64,000 bases of DNA from Litsea cubeba (GCA_012931725.1 CM022948.1:90540215-90604214), one strand, 5' to 3'. Shown: positions 48,340 to 59,692, counted from the stretch's first letter. The notes: a model not told the origin generated them from the sequence alone. A program made the numbers and translations.

Positions 48340-51300
48340 TCAAGTTGAGCCAATGCTCAGAAGAGTTTGGGCAGATTCCAATGCCTTGTCAACTCCAAGA
48401 TCCAGTGACTTTTCGCTGACTTTATCTTCTCTTTCTGATGGAACTTGGGCTGTGGATTCTTGAATTTGTACATGATTGGATTTTGTCAATTGTCCTTCAG
48501 CAGCTGCAGCTGCAGCAATAAGAAGAGCAGTACCTTGTGAAACATTGCTATTCTCGGAAGCGGGTAGCCCATGGTTTTCTTTGCCTTCATGTGTTATCGC
48601 ATGGGCTTTTGCGGCACCTTTCTCAGAAGCAGATGATTCATGGTTCTGTTTGCCTTCAGCTGTTTCCACAGGGACTTTTGGATCTTCTTTCTTGGAACCG
48701 GGTGGCTCATGGTTGTGTTTGCCTTCATATGTGATCACAAGAGTTTTTGCATCATCTGACGCCCTCTCGACATGTCTACGAACAGGGCATTCATCATAAG
48801 TGCATTTGTAGTAGCTCCTGGAAATAACCAAATACAAGAGTGATGAGACGAACATGTTCATGATAGTATTGACATCAACCTTAAAAGTAGTTAAAAACAC
48901 AAGTTTTAAGCCTTGGAAATTATGAAGATGACCCCAAATATGGGGGTCCTGCTGTCTTAGTGATTTAAGCCATTAATCTGATGGGTCCCACCAAATATAG
49001 GACATTACTACAAAGCCCTCATGTCAAACGATCATATCCCTTCAATCTGAGGCTAACAGACGCTTAAAATCATAACCCAACCCGTCAATAGGCCTTGCTA
49101 GATCAACAGTGCAGATAACTGAATCATGCACCAGACATACATTGTGTAGATCAATAGATAGCAACCCAAACTTGCAGTTAATTAACACCCAATCTAATCA
49201 AAACAAATAGATCCTCTAGGGTTCAAGAATACTCCACAGGAGTTCTTTTCCAAAGAAGAAAAAAAGAATGCCACTTAGATGATAGGCTGTGGTAAGTTGG
49301 CAACTGAATTACTAGAAATCTAGAATAGTGCACGTACTTTACACAGTAGTTGAAATGGCAATCAGAATTGTGCAATTAACAAAATCAAGAAGCAACTTGC
49401 ATGATGAGTTGGAGTCGGGACTCTCTATTTTATTATCAATTCAGTATTTGAACTCATTAATTATGGAGGATATAGGAGGAATACAGAATAAAGGAAAAGT
49501 AAAGAACTTTTAGCTCATTTTCACTCCTCTTTCTTACATGAGATCGAGCCATTTCCCATTTGTATCACGTCTCACAATCTACCAAATATGTTAAAGCAAG
49601 TACCATGACAGTGGGTTCTCTCAAACTTGATTCTGAAATTAACCCTATATATGCATAAAAGTAGAAGCTAATCGAAGTTACATAGATAATGAAACAGAAA
49701 TGAAAAACCATGAACTTCATAGAAGTCACCCACCTGGGATTAGGGTTTCCCTTCACTATTTTTTGCCCATACTTGCGCCACTTGTATCCATCACTAAATG
49801 TGCCCAGATCACTTGCTGTCTGCAGAACAACTTTTGACTCACCAGTAGTTTTCAATAGAGGTGTCAAATATGTCATCATCCTGATTCATAAAAACCGAAA
49901 ATCAGTTTATAGGGCATATGATAGAAGAGCTAAAATTTAAGCAATTTTCTTTCACAACTTGCCTTCGTTTTGGTTCTCGCCCGTCATCATACTTGACCCT
50001 GATTCCTGCACCCCCATCGCAATTGATTGGGTAATGTAATTGTTGTTCAGATGTTGCAAGGGCAGCAGACTGATCTCTCCTTGGTGCAGGTGAATTTGAC
50101 CTGTTAGTTGTTTCACCTGGAAGATTTGCAGATTCACTCTCTCCAAAAAGCTCACTGCATGGAACTCTACTTTCCTCTGTGTATTTATTCTTCTGAGGTG
50201 GGTCGTGATTATGCCGACCTTTATACATAATTTCTATCACATGACCGCTGTAACAACGCACAACATTCTTCTTGACACCACAATCCGCATGAGAACATCT
50301 GTAGTAGCTGCGAGAACACTCAATACCCTTCACCTGCTTCTCACCATACTTCCGCCAGTTGTAGCAATCCGCAGGTGTCTTTGCAACAAAATGAGCAGAT
50401 AGAGATTTCTGGTCAGAAGAAGAATGCTGTTCAGCTTCTGGAGTTGAGAAGCTACCCTGCAATACTGGTTCTGGTCTTTGCTGCTGTAGAATTGGTTTAA
50501 ATGCTGATAACACAGCTGGGACAGGAAAATTTAGGGGTAATTTTGGGGAAGATGATGGATGGACTGCCTGTAGTTTCATCTGTGCCTCAGCCATGACACT
50601 GGCCAGTGCTTCTTGATGTGACATCACAAATTGACCCTGAAGATAAAGGTACAAATACTCAGTATTGACATTAAAAACAGAAGCCTTCTATATTCTAAAC
50701 CACCACATCAATTGAGTGTTATCAATGAAATATGGATACAGTGGTATTGATAAAAACTGAAACACTCTGATTGGAATCACAGAGTGGATGCTGTGGATAC
50801 CACACCTGCTCCCAACATTCCCACCCAGGGATTGAAACCTTCTATATTCTAATCTAACACTCTGCTTGGGTGGGTGGGTTTCTTCAAAATGTTAAAAGGA
50901 AAATTTCTTTTGGTTTCATTTTTCAATTGTGTAATTTTTTCTCCTTTCTTTTCATTTTCTACATATACAAAACAACTTTCTGAAATATTACTCTCCATTG
51001 AATTAAGGATACAATTCATATCTCCATTGAATTAAGGATACAATTCATACCCAACACATTTCCTGCCATGCCCCAAGGTTTAGTTTTTTTTCTTTTCTAA
51101 GTTTTGCATTAGGTTTAAGGTCATGGATCTGTCAGCAGAACTGACTCCACATTCAATTTCTTCATTTTCAACTACTAACTTACTCCATATCCAAGCTCAC
51201 TTTATTTTTCAATCTTCTCATATGAGTTCTTACAAGAAATACATAAAGTGATCTAAAAACAAGATTTCTGAAAATCAATCCAAAGTATTTTTTAAAAAAA

Positions 51301-51529
51301 CTGAAGAACTAAATATCAGAAAGAGAGGATCTACAAAGACCCAAATTCGTACCTGAGATCGGAAGAGAGAGTCGCCGGAGAGCGTCGTAGCAGGCGAATT
51401 CGCCACCTCTGATCCACTGGGGGATGGATTCGCCGGAGCCTTCGCTCGGGCCAGAGCCAGCAACGAACAAACGCACCCACAACCCGAAGATGATGAAGAA
51501 GAAGGTTTCGAGCTCTGGTTTTCCGCCAT
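48340..51529 (-). CDS. Group I WRKY transcription factor (two WRKY domains)
   Basis: Exons 51529-51353, 50636-49963, 49880-49734 and 48817-48340 give 491 aa. Intron 2 is GC-AG (CGAAG|GCAAGT); the first GT nearby would break the frame. The N-terminal WRKY domain has the variant WRKYGEK at 153-159, with zinc ligands C173, C178, H201 and H203. The C-terminal domain has WRKYGQK at 318-324, with C338, C343, H367 and H369; the intron within it splits the Arg of NPR|SYYKC, the standard position. A basic EPKRR precedes it. Residues 354-422 are three tandem 23-residue copies of the last beta-strand/HxH segment. WRKY factors bind TTGAC[CT] W-boxes in the nucleus, and the C-terminal domain does most of the DNA contact. 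SDGYKWRKYGQKIVKGNPNP and the preceding TPLLK resemble WRKY32/WRKY1-type members; exact orthology is unsure. Confidence 0.92.
48550..48756 (-). repeat. Three in-frame 69-bp tandem repeats in WRKY exon 4
   Basis: Units 48756-48688, 48687-48619 and 48618-48550 code for 23 residues each. All keep a K at position 4, T at 9, EGK at 11-13, NH at 15-16 and S at 21. Unit 1 is the native end of the WRKY domain (EGKHNHEPPG). Units 2 and 3 read EGKQNHE and EGKENHG. DNA identity is clearest over TTTGCCTTCA and CATGGTT on the plus strand. Confidence 0.9.
48818..49733 (-). other. Intron 3 of the WRKY gene
   Basis: Donor CCCAG|GTGGGT and acceptor TTCCAG|GAGC, phase 2. AT-rich; no element recognised. Confidence 0.8.
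49881..49962 (-). other. GC-AG intron 2 of the WRKY gene
   Basis: 82 bases with donor AG|GCAAGT and acceptor ATCAG|G. GC donors tolerate few other mismatches, and this one matches the strong consensus at every position. Only this junction joins EPKRR to the MMTYLTPLLK frame. Confidence 0.8.
50684..50852. mobile_element. Insertion with 15-bp target-site duplication in WRKY intron 1
   Basis: CCTTCTATATTCTAA occurs exactly at 50684-50698 and 50838-50852. The 139 bases between include TTTCAATCCCTGGGT on minus, which resembles a tRNA B box at its edge. It may be a truncated SINE, but no tail is visible. Confidence 0.5.
50992..51051. repeat. Short tandem duplication, period about 29 bp
   Basis: TCCATTGAATTAAGGATACA followed by ATTCATA occurs twice head to tail inside WRKY intron 1. 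Confidence 0.9.
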
Positions 51530-51653
51530 GGGGGAACAACCGAGTTGGGTTGGGTTGGACCGGTTCGGTTTCGGGCCGGGTTTGGTGTTGGTGTTGGAAC
51601 TTGGAAGGTGGTGAGAGTCGTGAGAGTGGAGGTTAAAGAAAGGAAGATAGGTT

Positions 51654-51713
51654 TTGACTGGGGTGTTTGACTTGTTCGGCGTTATCTATAATGGCGTTAG
51701 TGTTGGTTTGACC
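51654..51713 (-). promoter_or_regulatory. Three W-boxes upstream of the WRKY gene
   Basis: TTGACT at 51654 and 51667 and TTGACC at 51708 lie 125-184 bases above the WRKY start codon. TTGAC[CT] is the binding site of WRKY proteins, so auto- or cross-regulation is likely; that is an inference from clustering. Confidence 0.6.
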
Positions 51714-52589
51714 GGGGAGGAGGTAATGGTTTTGTTGGGTTGAATTTGTGGGCCCTAAAGGGGTTTTCGGGTCAGGTTGTATGATTATTGATTACATAGT
51801 AATGTTATTTGGCGATGACCAGTCTTCCAAAGCATGGAATGGCTTGGCTGTGGGGCCTACCTAGAACCATGACCAGGATACTCGTGGCGGTGACTCGGTG
51901 TAAAAAATGTGAACATCTGATCATAAAATGCTTAATTTTTTTGAGCCAACCGTAGCATAGTTGAAACAAATGATGATGATGCTGCATTGTTTTCGAGACT
52001 TGGAAAGTTATTCGTTTATTAAGATCACATTTGGCAACTAAATTTTAAAAAAAAGATGTTAGACCATTCCATGCTTAGGGGCAAATTATCCTCGGAGATT
52101 TCACCAACACATGACATGCAAATGCAAAGTATAATATGAAAGGATGACAACCCTAAAATTTGGATGCCCTACTTCGACTTAAGCAGACTGTCCATAGTCA
52201 GGTACAATTGCGGTCAACCGATTCAGATTTAATTAGGTAAGTTTCCATTACTGTGAAATTGTGTAAAAATGGACTATATTTCCTCACCTATTCTTCGATT
52301 CAACTGTGGATTTACCGTGCATATAATTTGGGTTGAGCTTCATTAAATTAAACCAAACACGACCTAAGAAAGCTGCTGCACTAAAATATTTTTGAGATTT
52401 TTGCAGGAAAAAACTCCTTGAACTCCCACCACTTTCTTTCCATTTGATATTACAAAATGCTGTGTACATTCCATGATATTATGAAATGTATCTTCTTCCT
52501 CCCCAATAATTAAAAAAAAAAACGTATTCTTTCATTGAAGAAGAGGGTGAGGGTGTACTGATCCTTGAGCCCTTGATCTCTTTTGCATG
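51714..52589. other. Intergenic between WRKY promoter and hAT element
   Basis: AT-rich; no gene or bounded repeat recognised. Confidence 0.4.
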
Positions 52590-55500
52590 CTTCAAATTAG
52601 GGAAGTCAAGTGGGCCGTGCCAGTCCGACCCGGCCCGCCAGTCAACGGGTCGTGGCACGGCACGGCCCGGTCAACGACTCGGCCCACTGGGCACGGCCCA
52701 TGACGCGGGCCGAGCTGCGCAGGCCCGCTGGCCTGTTTGGCACGGCCCGTCAGGCCCGCCAACCTAGTGGGCCAGCCCTTGCGGCCCGCCAAGCCCGCCA
52801 GTATAGGCCCGCCAGGCCCGCCCAACAGCCAAAAAACGGCTATTTTTTTAAAAAATACCATTTTACCCCCCTAACAGTTATAAAACGGTCATATAAGGGG
52901 TATTTTGTATCATTTTTCATTATACTAAGTCTATAAATACCCTAACCCTCCCATTCTCATTCCTCACCAATTACACACTCATTTCTCACCAATTTACACA
53001 ACTCCCTCATTCTCTAACTCTCTCTCAAAGCATTCAACTCTTTCACTCTCTCTAAGAAGTTTTTGGAGGACCAAAGACCAAGTCATCAAGAGACAAGATT
53101 AAAGGGGTCTTCAAAGATTTAGAGGTATTTATAATATTTAGATTTGAGATTCCATATATTTAAGTTTATATTATATTATATTAACTCTCATTTTCTCCCT
53201 TTTCTTATAATAAATTATCATAAAAGAAGGCTATTAGCATATTACTGTTATTATTTATAAATTTATTCTTTTGAAATATGGCTAGAAGATTTCCCACAGA
53301 AGCTTCTTCCGTTAATTTAGAGGTAGAAGAAGATTTTATTGAATTACAAGATGAAGTAGGTGATTTACCACCCCTCTTTCCTCAGAGTTCCCATAAACCA
53401 AACAAGAGGAGTAGAACTTCAGCAGTTTGGGATATATATACAAGGTATGATGTTATTAAAAATGAAAAGAATGTTGGAAAGACAAAATGCAAATTGTGTG
53501 GTAAGATTTATAGTGCCCAGTCAAAAGGGGGTACCAGCCATTTGTCAAGACATAGGAAAACATGTTTACAAAAGCATAAGCCAGAGAATGCAGGGACAGG
53601 GGGGCCTGGTTCACAAACCCAAATTTCTACTACTGGTGGTGGTAGTGGTAGTAGCAGTTTGGGTTTTTTTTTTCTTTTAATGCACAAAGTGCTAGACAAG
53701 GTCTTGTTAAAATGATTGTTTTATCCGAATTACCATTTGCTTTTGTTGAAAATGAGTTTTTTGAACAATGGGTCCAACAATACTGTCAACCACAATTTTT
53801 ACAGTATTTCAAGAAATACAGCCAGAAATGATGCTATTAGACTCTGGCAGGAAGAGAAAATAAATATAAAAAACTATTTTGCAGAAATTCCTGGTAGAAT
53901 ATCCATAACCATAGATATGTGAACTTCTAAAGGGGGTGATAGTTATTTTTGTATTACTGCACATAATATAGATGCAAAATGGATTATGAATAAACGTATA
54001 CTTAGTTTTAGCACTCTTGAATGGCCACACAATGGAACTAGGATAAGTACATTAATTTTGGAAAAACTAGATGAATATAATATTAAGGAAAAAGTTTTAT
54101 CTGTAACTTTAGATAATGCTAGTAATAATACAGTGGCTATTGAATTAATGAGAACTGCAGATGCTACTTGCAACTTTGATAGATAGTTCTATCTTTCAAA
54201 ATAGATGTGTATGTCACATATTAAATCTTATTACAAAGGTTGGTTTAAATACAAGTTATACAGATGCTATTAAAGACATTGCTAGATTTGTTTTTTTGCT
54301 CCGCACAAAGAAGACAATTGTATGCCCAAATATGTGCGAGGCAAGGCGTATCAGCTATTAAAATGCCTAAAGAAGTTGAATATAGATGGAATTTTATGTA
54401 TGATTTGTTAAACAAGGCACTTTCTAGAAAAACTGTTTTGAATGAATTTTGTGCTTTTCATGCACAAGAATTAATGATTAGTGATGAACATTGGGAGTTA
54501 TGTGCCTATATAAGAGATTTATTAGAACCTTTTTATACTTCAACATTATTTTTTTCCGGGATATATTATCCCACATTTAATGAAGCTTTAATGAAACTTT
54601 TTAAAATTACTTTACAATTCAGTAGATTTAGAGATCATTTTTTACTTGGTAGCACTATTAGAGACATGGAAGAAAATTTTAATAAATATTGGAAAGAGGC
54701 TCCAATGACATTTTCTTTAGCTGTTGTATTTGATCCTAGGTTAAAATTAAGTGGTGTACAGTTTTTTATTGATGGAATAAATAAAAATATGAATTATATA
54801 GATTTAAATGTTTTTTCAAATATAAGGGCAAATTTACAAGCACTTTTTCAATTTTATTGTGAGCAAATGGGTACAGCTGGGCTTAGTATGAGCAATTCAG
54901 AAGTTCAGCAGACAGGTGTTGGTGAGTGGGATGTGTGGTATTCTTTCCTGTCAACGGGCATGGCATTCAGCTCAAGCTCAAGTAACAACACTGTGACGGG
55001 GTTATCATCGTATCTTGACGTAGGTGTAATTAGGATGCAGGATGCATCCTAGCTTTGACCTTTTAGCCTGGTGGAAGCAACAAAAAAGCATTTATCCGGT
55101 GTTGGCAGCCATAGCTCGTGATCTATTGACTATTCCTATGTCTTCTGTAGCATCAGAACATGCTTTTAGTGCAAGCTGGACGTATAGTAGATGACAAAAG
55201 AACAAATCTCACTGAAGAAACGGTGGAGTGTTGTGTTTGCCTACGAGACTGGTACTTGGCAGATAAGAGGAAGCAAGAGTTAACATCATTAATGGAAGAT
55301 TTTGATCCAGCAGAATACATTAATGGACTACAAATCTGATTTTTTATTTTTTTCTTCATTGTAATTTATAAGTTGTTCATTCTTTTTTTATTTTTATTTT
55401 CTAAAAAGATTGTAAGGTTTTGAAGGTAATCCTATTTAGAAACCTTCAAGAAGTTAAGATCCAAATGGTTCTCTCTTCTCAGTGGAGTAGGTCGAGTTTG

Positions 55501-55995
55501 ACCGAACCACTTAAATATCTTTGTCATTCTCCCTGCTTGTGTTCTAATTTTTATTTTTAATACTGATAAGAAAAAGAAAATTCATATATAGTACTTAAGT
55601 AATATGTGAGTAAATATCTATAAATTAATTTGAACCACTCAATCATTTGTCAAATGTTTGTATAAGTTTAAATGTTTAGAAAAGTAACTATTGAAAAATT
55701 AATATGTCTATTGATCGAAAATCAAATTCAAACCCATGTCGTTACGGACTCACGCTTACGTTACGGTAACTATATCAGTCTATCAGAAGAAGGAGAAGAA
55801 GAAAAAAAAAAAACTAGCCCGCCAGCCCGCTGGCACGGCCCGCTCCATCCCTCCCCACTGTGGGCCGTGCCGTGCCAGGGGTTTTCCTTGGCAGGCCGTG
55901 CCGTGCCGGCCCGTTAGCACGGCCGGCCCGGCCCATGACACGGGCGGGCCTGTTTTTTAGTGCCGGCACGCCCGTTTGACTTGCCTACTTCAAAT
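52590..55995 (+). mobile_element. hAT (Ac-like) DNA transposon, complete ends, dead transposase
   Basis: The element is 52598-55987. Its ends TAGGGAAGTCAAGTGGGC and, on the other strand, TAGGCAAGTCAAACGGGC form short imperfect inverted repeats. The 8-bp direct repeat CTTCAAAT flanks it perfectly, the diagnostic hAT target duplication. Both subterminal zones (about 200 bases) are packed with GGCCCG/CGGGCC motifs, likely transposase-binding sites. The interior is an AT-rich broken transposase gene. Confidence 0.95.
53278..55339 (+). pseudogene. hAT transposase pseudogene (zf-BED)
   Basis: The start ATG begins an open frame of 145 codons with a BED zinc finger: VWDIYTRYD, then CKLCGKIYSAQSKGG and HLSRHRKTC. 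After a slippage-prone T10 tract (near 53663) homology continues in another frame (MIVLSELPFAFVENEFF), then shifts again. A stop falls after SITIDM where a Trp is expected. The DUF4413-like region (EEVEYRWNFMYDLL-type, DPRLKL) is at 54360-54790. The C-terminal dimerisation domain is at 55050-55339 (LLAWWKQQ, PMSSVASEHAFS), also broken. It cannot make an active enzyme. Confidence 0.93.
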
Positions 55996-56816
55996 CATGC
56001 ACAAGGGGCACAGTGGTCCCATTTGTAGTTTTTAGTTTTAAAAGATTTCATGATTTGCCTCTTTTGCATGTTGCAATTATACGCATGGGTGATGCATATG
56101 CATCTGTCCTTGGGCTCAATAATAGTACATTCTGCAGCTGTCTGAGTCAACTAATTGGATCATGTTAATGGGATGACCTTGACAAGTGAGAGGACCGATT
56201 ACAATGTTCATGGCTTTTGCCCATCTGGGTGACCTGTTCAGTAGGGCTGTCAATGCAGCCCTTTCACGAGGGGCCCGGCCCGGCTCAACCCACAAAAGCC
56301 CACAAAGCGAGGGTTTTGTTTTTTATCTTAAAGCCCAAGGGTAGGATATGACCCTATTTTGAAAAGCCTACAATCTTTAGGGCCGAGTTAGGGCTTGACT
56401 CATCCGGCCCGAGGGGGCCCGGCCCGGCCCTCAGTTTATTAAATATGTAAATTTTTGAATAGTTTTTATGAAGTTACTTTAAGAATTTTAAGAAGTGAGT
56501 ACCCATCTATTCATTTATTTTTACCATAAGTGATTAGAATACATAGTTTATTGGAACAAAAGTCAGATGATGTAGATATCTTTTGTAGAAATATAGTTTG
56601 AAAAATAAAGAAAAACTTTGATAAATAATGAGAGCAATATAATAAAGTATTTGAAATCTTTACACTCTTTGATCCTCAAAGGAAGTTGTTGTATTTAGGG
56701 TATGCCTTAAGAAAGTTATATGGATCAAGTGAAGATATGAGTATTCGTCGAGGTGATACACTTAGACCCTTTTGGAGATCTTTATAAAGAGTATTGTGTG
56801 ATTTATGATACACCTA

Positions 56817-57018
56817 TACTATGACGGGGAACATTCATATGCATCTTTCCATCACCATAGGGTGAGGGACACTTCCCTTTTCGGAAATTTTCAAGTACAA
56901 AATATATTTTTTAAGTACATAAGGTGAGGTACAAAATGCACTTTTCATGTGCAAAAAGGGGACTTTCCCTCACTCTATGGTGAGAGAAAGATGCATATGA
57001 ACATTCCCCTACTATGAC
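56817..57018. mobile_element. Mutator-type MITE with 9-bp target duplication
   Basis: The body, 56826-57009 (184 bp), has long inverted repeats of about 50 bp starting GGGGAACATTCATATGCATC on the left and GGGGAATGTTCATATGCATC on the right. TACTATGAC flanks it perfectly (56817-56825 and 57010-57018). A 9-bp duplication points to the Mutator superfamily. It has no coding capacity and interrupts the second hAT relic. Confidence 0.93.
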
Positions 57019-57109
57019 ATTGTCGACAATTGCTTTAGAAAAAAAAATCTGAATTAGATTATTATTTTGAGGAGCTAAGGGATAAATCTATAAATTTCAA
57101 TATATTGAA

Positions 57110-57345
57110 TCGGTGAAAAGTTAATTTAGCAAAATATCCAATTATTTCAATAATGGCTCGTGACATTTTAGTAATTTTGGTTTCTACAGCTGCTTTTGAA
57201 TCAGTATTTAGTACAGGAGGAAGAGTACTTGACCAGTATAAGAGTAGTTTGAAATCTGAAATAGCAGAAGTCTTAACTGCCTTTGCATTGTTGGCCCTTA
57301 ATCCGGACAAAGTAGGAGGGTTAGCATTAAGTTGGAAGTCAGTGG
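57110..57345 (+). pseudogene. hAT transposase C-terminal (dimerisation) fragment
   Basis: Plus-strand reading: YPIISIMARDILVI, then STAAFESVFSTGGRVLDQY and LTAFALLAL. This is the hAT dimerisation domain. The second hAT relic it belongs to has lost the remainder to stops and frameshifts. Confidence 0.9.
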
Positions 57346-58082
57346 TGGCGTATGAAAGATTTATTTTCTTTAAAGAAAAAAATATCTTCTTTTCTTTTGG
57401 CCCTGGCCCGACCCTAGCCCGGCCCTGGCCCTTGAGGGTAGGATAAGGGTCTAAAAATTATAGGCCCGCTGTAAAAGACAAGGGCTTTTGCTCACTTAGG
57501 CCTGGCCCGCACATGTGAGGGTAGGATAAGGGCTTACCTCAGAGGGAGCCACATCAGCAAATGAAAATTTGAATTTAAAAAAATCTCATCTTGAACCGAT
57601 GTGTCTTCTTAACCTACTCCTTTTCTTCTTCTCCTCTCTCCCTCTTTCTTTTCTTTCTCTCCATTTCTAATATCTAGTGCTCTCACTGAATCTCAAATAT
57701 TTGGTACTGCTTGCGATCTTTCATTTCAATCAGTGTAAAAGCAACTAAATAGATATGTGAGATTCGAACATTTCTTCGATTGTTATAAGTACAGACATGA
57801 ATAATTTTCTAAATATTTTAATATCGATGCCCTCTAAATTTTGCGCCTGATAGAGAGAAGTGCCAGCGCCACTTTCATTGCCTTGATCCCAAAGAAAGGC
57901 AGAGCCGATGCTTTGGTGATTGAAAAAATCCTTCAATCAAAGCAAACTTTCCAAGTTTGAATCCATTGTTCAATAAAAGTTCAGATTGATATTTGAATGT
58001 CCTCAACGATAATTGAAAGACCTTTTTGTTTTTGTTTAACCAACGGTAATTGACTTGATCAACTTCTTGAGGCAGCCCTGCG

Positions 58083-58084
<2 letters not shown>

Positions 58085-58122
<38 letters not shown>
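58085..58122. repeat. (CT)19 microsatellite
   Basis: Uninterrupted CT run. Confidence 0.95.
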
Positions 58123-58125
<3 letters not shown>

Positions 58126-59353
58126 AAAACCTTACGAATATTTAATTAGTGATATGACTTATCTGTCACTGGAGTTCAAAAATTGATTTCTTTCTCCTCG
58201 CTTTTTTCTTTCCATCCTTTCTGAAGAGAAATGAAGTAAGCCAACGCAATATAAACAGAAATGAAGTAAACCTTTTTTTTGGGTAAAAGGGACCTGTGTA
58301 TTTTGGTTTTCCTCTTTTTATCTGTTGCCCACATTGAACTTGGCTACAGTGGGGTTGTTGCTCCCCACGTACTGGGGTTTTGATTATTATCAAAATCCAA
58401 ATTCGTGGACCAGTTTTGATCCCTAAATCCCCACATAGAAGATTCCCATACGAATGAAGCACAGAGAGTGCAAACCAAACCATATTTCAATCAAAACAAT
58501 GCCAGAAAAAAGATTCAAAACCATACCCATTTAAATCAATATATAGAACTGTGAAAATAAGTTATCTCAATGGTGCAGATGCGAAACCCAAAAGTAGGCT
58601 ACGATCAGCCCTCCCTATTAGTTTCCCTATGCAAATATATGCTCTAAAAAAAAAATTGAAAAGTCATTGAATGATTGTGGACACTTAATATTAATGAGGA
58701 ATTATTTAAAATATAAATTATAATTAACCATTCAATAGATATGAAATTAAACCGTGCATCGCAATCGCATGGGTTTTGAATGCTAGTTTCTTTTAAGCAC
58801 ATTCCATAATGAATGGATGTATCAGTTATTGACAACTAAGGCATAATTTGAGGCTAATAAGGTGAGAATGGTGAAATCTATGAACAATATTATCTTCCAT
58901 GCATTACCAAGAGAAGTCCTTCTCCAGTCCATAACTCCGTCGTGATTCCAGGAACATTTTTTTTGTGATGTCAGCCTTGTAATAACAATGAACTAGCACA
59001 AAATCCATGTTAATCATGGGTATGCATGAAAAGGTAGGGTTCTATGTATGTTAGAAATTGAGAAGATGGGAGCATGTAAGTGGGGGAAAGTATATTAGTG
59101 GAAAGTGGGGGGAGAGTGTTAGCGGTTGTAGAAATCGAAAATAGCTTTCCATCAAAATTAGATCCAAAACCTTCCACCTTAATATATTATAATTGCAGAA
59201 CATTATACATGGGTCATGTGTTCATGACTCAAATATATCCAAATCATGAATGGTAGTCACCTACTACAATGGACATGTTCATCGGATGATATCGATGAGC
59301 TTCAGGCCTCTGTTGATACAGCTGATATGACATGCAATCCATTGTATCTCTCT

Positions 59354-59354
59354 T

Positions 59355-59390
<36 letters not shown>
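59354..59390. repeat. (AC)n(AT)n compound microsatellite
   Basis: About nine AC units followed by ten AT units. Confidence 0.95.
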
Positions 59391-59692
59391 TTATATAAAA
59401 GGGTAGAACATTGCAAAGTAATCGATTACTCAGATCCTTAAAATGAACAATATTATGTAGAGATATGACATGCATTCCATTTAGTTGATTCAGGAGTCAC
59501 CATGAAGTGTCCACCAAAACCCTCAGTTCAGTTATGACAGTTCCTTCTATTAAAAGCTACTATAATACCTTTAATTGTAACCGAAATCGTCTTAATAAGT
59601 TCTGTATAAAAACCCCACACAGCCAAACAAAATCCTACCTTGGCAATCAGACAGAGAATTGCCACAGGTAAAATAATGACTCAGCACATTAT

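Larger units (their letters stand above)
50637..51352 (-). other. Intron 1 of the WRKY gene
   Basis: Donor CAG|GTACGA and acceptor CTTCAG|GGTC, phase 0. It contains an insertion flanked by 15-bp direct repeats and a 29-bp tandem duplication near 50992-51051. Confidence 0.8.
56242..57545 (+). mobile_element. Second hAT relic, right end missing
   Basis: Begins with GTAGGGCTGTCAATG, a common left end of Ac-type hAT elements, then GGCCCGGCCC-rich subterminal repeats like those of the first element. The interior shows KFDKYW-like and DPQ.KL-like remnants near 56610-56700 and a dimerisation domain at 57110-57340. GGCCC repeats return at 57400-57530, but no matching right inverted repeat (ATTGACAGCCC) or 8-bp duplication was found, so the right end seems lost or decayed. 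The left limit is good; the right is approximate. Confidence 0.75.
57546..59692. other. Intergenic and 3' flank of eIF5A
   Basis: No gene recognised. It contains a (CT)n run at 58085-58122 and an (AC)n(AT)n run at 59354-59390. Minus-strand open frames around 57745-58126 are without known domain and run through the CT repeat. Confidence 0.45.

Noticed and set aside
57745..58126. Minus-strand open frames including an Arg-Glu repeat
   Set aside because: The repeat is only the translated CT microsatellite, and no domain or splice-supported gene was seen.
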